Shown piece by piece: positions 13,258 through 14,134 of a stretch of DNA of 14,134 nucleotides. Numbering within the stretch: the first letter of the stretch is position 1; every line of letters begins with the position of its first letter. Source of the DNA: Halomonas sp. (GTDB lineage Bacteria; Pseudomonadota; Gammaproteobacteria; Pseudomonadales; Halomonadaceae); the NCBI GenBank assembly GCA_003560175.1, contig PWIZ01000385.1, forward strand, positions 1 to 14,134, read 5' to 3'. Below the pieces are notes generated by a model. It was not told the DNA's origin. It saw nothing but the letters and a program-made list of their open reading frames with translations, and did not search any database. The position numbers were made by a program, and so were the translations under genes.

Positions 13258-14134
13258 ATGAAACGCCATGCTTTTTCGGCTGCTGCCTTCTCTGGTGCCC
13301 TGCTGGGAGCCGCGATGTTCTCGGCACCCGCAGTAGCGGATAGCCGCTACATCACCATCGGTACCGGTGGCCAGACCGGCGTCTACTATGTGGTCGGCCA
13401 GTCGGTCTGCCGGATGGTCAACCGCGGTAGCGACGAGCACAACATCCGCTGCAACGCCCCCACCACCGGTGGTTCCGTGGCCAACGTCAACGGAATGAAG
13501 TCCGGCGACCTGGACATGGGCGTCGTGCAGTCCGATGTGCAGTATCGTTCCTACCACGGCGAAGACAATTTCGAATCCGATGGACCTTGGGAAGAGATGC
13601 GCGCTGTCTTCACCATGCACGGAGAGCCGTTGACCGTGGTCGCTCGCGCCGACTCCGGCATCGAGCACTTCTCCGACTTCCCCGGCAAGCGCGTCAACAT
13701 CGGCAATCCGGGCTCCGGCCAGCGCAACACCATGAACGTGGTGATGAGTGCCATGGGGTGGGATACCGACACCTTCTCCCTGGCGTCTCAGCTTGATGCC
13801 GCCGAGCAGGCCGCTGCCCTGTCCGACAACAATATCGACGCCATGGTCTATGTGGTGGGCCATCCCAACGGTTCCATCCAGGAGGCCACCACCACCATCG
13901 ATGCCCGCCTGATCCCGGTTACTGGCCCGGAGATCGACGAAATCATCGAGGCCAATCCCTTCTACACTCGCTCTGTGATCCCTGGTGGCCTCTATCGCGG
14001 CAATGACGAGGATGTGGAGACCTTCGGCGTGGCGGCAACCTTCGTCTCCTCCACTGCGGTGGACGAAGATGTGATCTACGAGACGGTCAAGGCGGTGTTC
14101 GAGAACTTCGACCGATTCACCCGTCTGCACCCGG
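13258..14134 (+). CDS. TAXI family TRAP transporter solute-binding protein (partial, runs off window)
   Basis: The open frame continues to the window edge, giving about 292 residues of a protein normally about 320 aa long. Residues 1-27 form a Sec signal peptide (basic MKRH, hydrophobic core with LLGAAMFSAPAVA, likely cleavage after Ala27). The mature part starts SRYITIGTGGQTGVYYVVGQ, the TAXI hallmark, followed by PTTGGSVANVNGMKSGDLDM, GVVQSDVQY, the FPGKRVNIGNPGSGQRNTM motif, DAMVYVVGHPNG, and a region around VIPGGLYRGNDEDV with the ETFGVAATFVSS segment. It binds a small organic acid or amino acid such as glutamate in the periplasm and passes it to a TRAP permease, likely encoded downstream, outside the window. 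GAGG at 13247-13250 precedes the ATG by seven bases. The ligand cannot be read from sequence. Confidence 0.92.
   Translation, partial: MKRHAFSAAAFSGALLGAAMFSAPAVADSRYITIGTGGQTGVYYVVGQSVCRMVNRGSDEHNIRCNAPTTGGSVANVNGMKSGDLDMGVVQSDVQYRSYHGEDNFESDGPWEEMRAVFTMHGEPLTVVARADSGIEHFSDFPGKRVNIGNPGSGQRNTMNVVMSAMGWDTDTFSLASQLDAAEQAAALSDNNIDAMVYVVGHPNGSIQEATTTIDARLIPVTGPEIDEIIEANPFYTRSVIPGGLYRGNDEDVETFGVAATFVSSTAVDEDVIYETVKAVFENFDRFTRLHP

Noticed and set aside
13234..14130. Minus-strand open frame of 298 codons opposite the TAXI gene
   Set aside because: The + strand reads as a signal peptide plus a TAXI domain to the window edge; the minus frame has no motifs.

Overview
The window is GC-rich DNA from a proteobacterium. 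The glyoxylate cluster has the gene order of Pseudomonas-type gammaproteobacteria. Together with molybdate ABC genes, remnants of a DctP/DctQ TRAP transporter, a TAXI-type TRAP binding protein and a KamA-type aminomutase, it suggests a marine or halophilic gammaproteobacterium such as Halomonadaceae. The family-level placement is inference from gene content and recalled protein similarity; no search was run.

Positions 33-5808 (+) form a glyoxylate-to-pyruvate operon: gcl (glyoxylate carboligase), hyi (hydroxypyruvate isomerase), glxR (tartronate semialdehyde reductase), a wrecked ttuD (glycerate kinase of the MOFRL family) and pyk (pyruvate kinase). Two glyoxylates become tartronate semialdehyde, then glycerate. 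The kinase that should feed glycerate towards PEP and Pyk is broken here by several frameshifts, a nonsense codon and a large internal deletion, although its stop codon still overlaps the pyk start. Between hyi and glxR lies a 219-nt gap rich in inverted repeats. An 18-bp perfect palindrome overlaps the pyk stop codon and precedes a GntR/FCD regulator (5911-6642), which is the likely regulator of the cluster.

Positions 6761-9930 (+) are a tightly overlapping modABC molybdate/tungstate importer operon ending in an exported DUF192 protein. Positions about 10023-10543 hold remnants of a C4-dicarboxylate-type TRAP transporter (dctP fragment joined to a dctQ fragment). A macro-domain gene (10584-11072, -) diverges from a small two-helix membrane protein of DUF2798 type (11227-11463, +).

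Positions 11639-13027 (+) encode a radical-SAM, PLP-dependent aminomutase of the lysine 2,3-aminomutase (KamA) superfamily with an atypical PLP-lysine motif. The window ends inside a TAXI-type TRAP solute-binding protein gene (13258 onward), preceded by a leader with a long inverted repeat.

No rRNA, tRNA, CRISPR array, insertion sequence or phage gene was seen. The most notable points are the decayed glycerate kinase inside an otherwise intact operon, the palindromic operator candidate, the structured hyi-glxR gap, the macro domain lacking the usual MacroD aspartate, and the unusual KamA-like enzyme.
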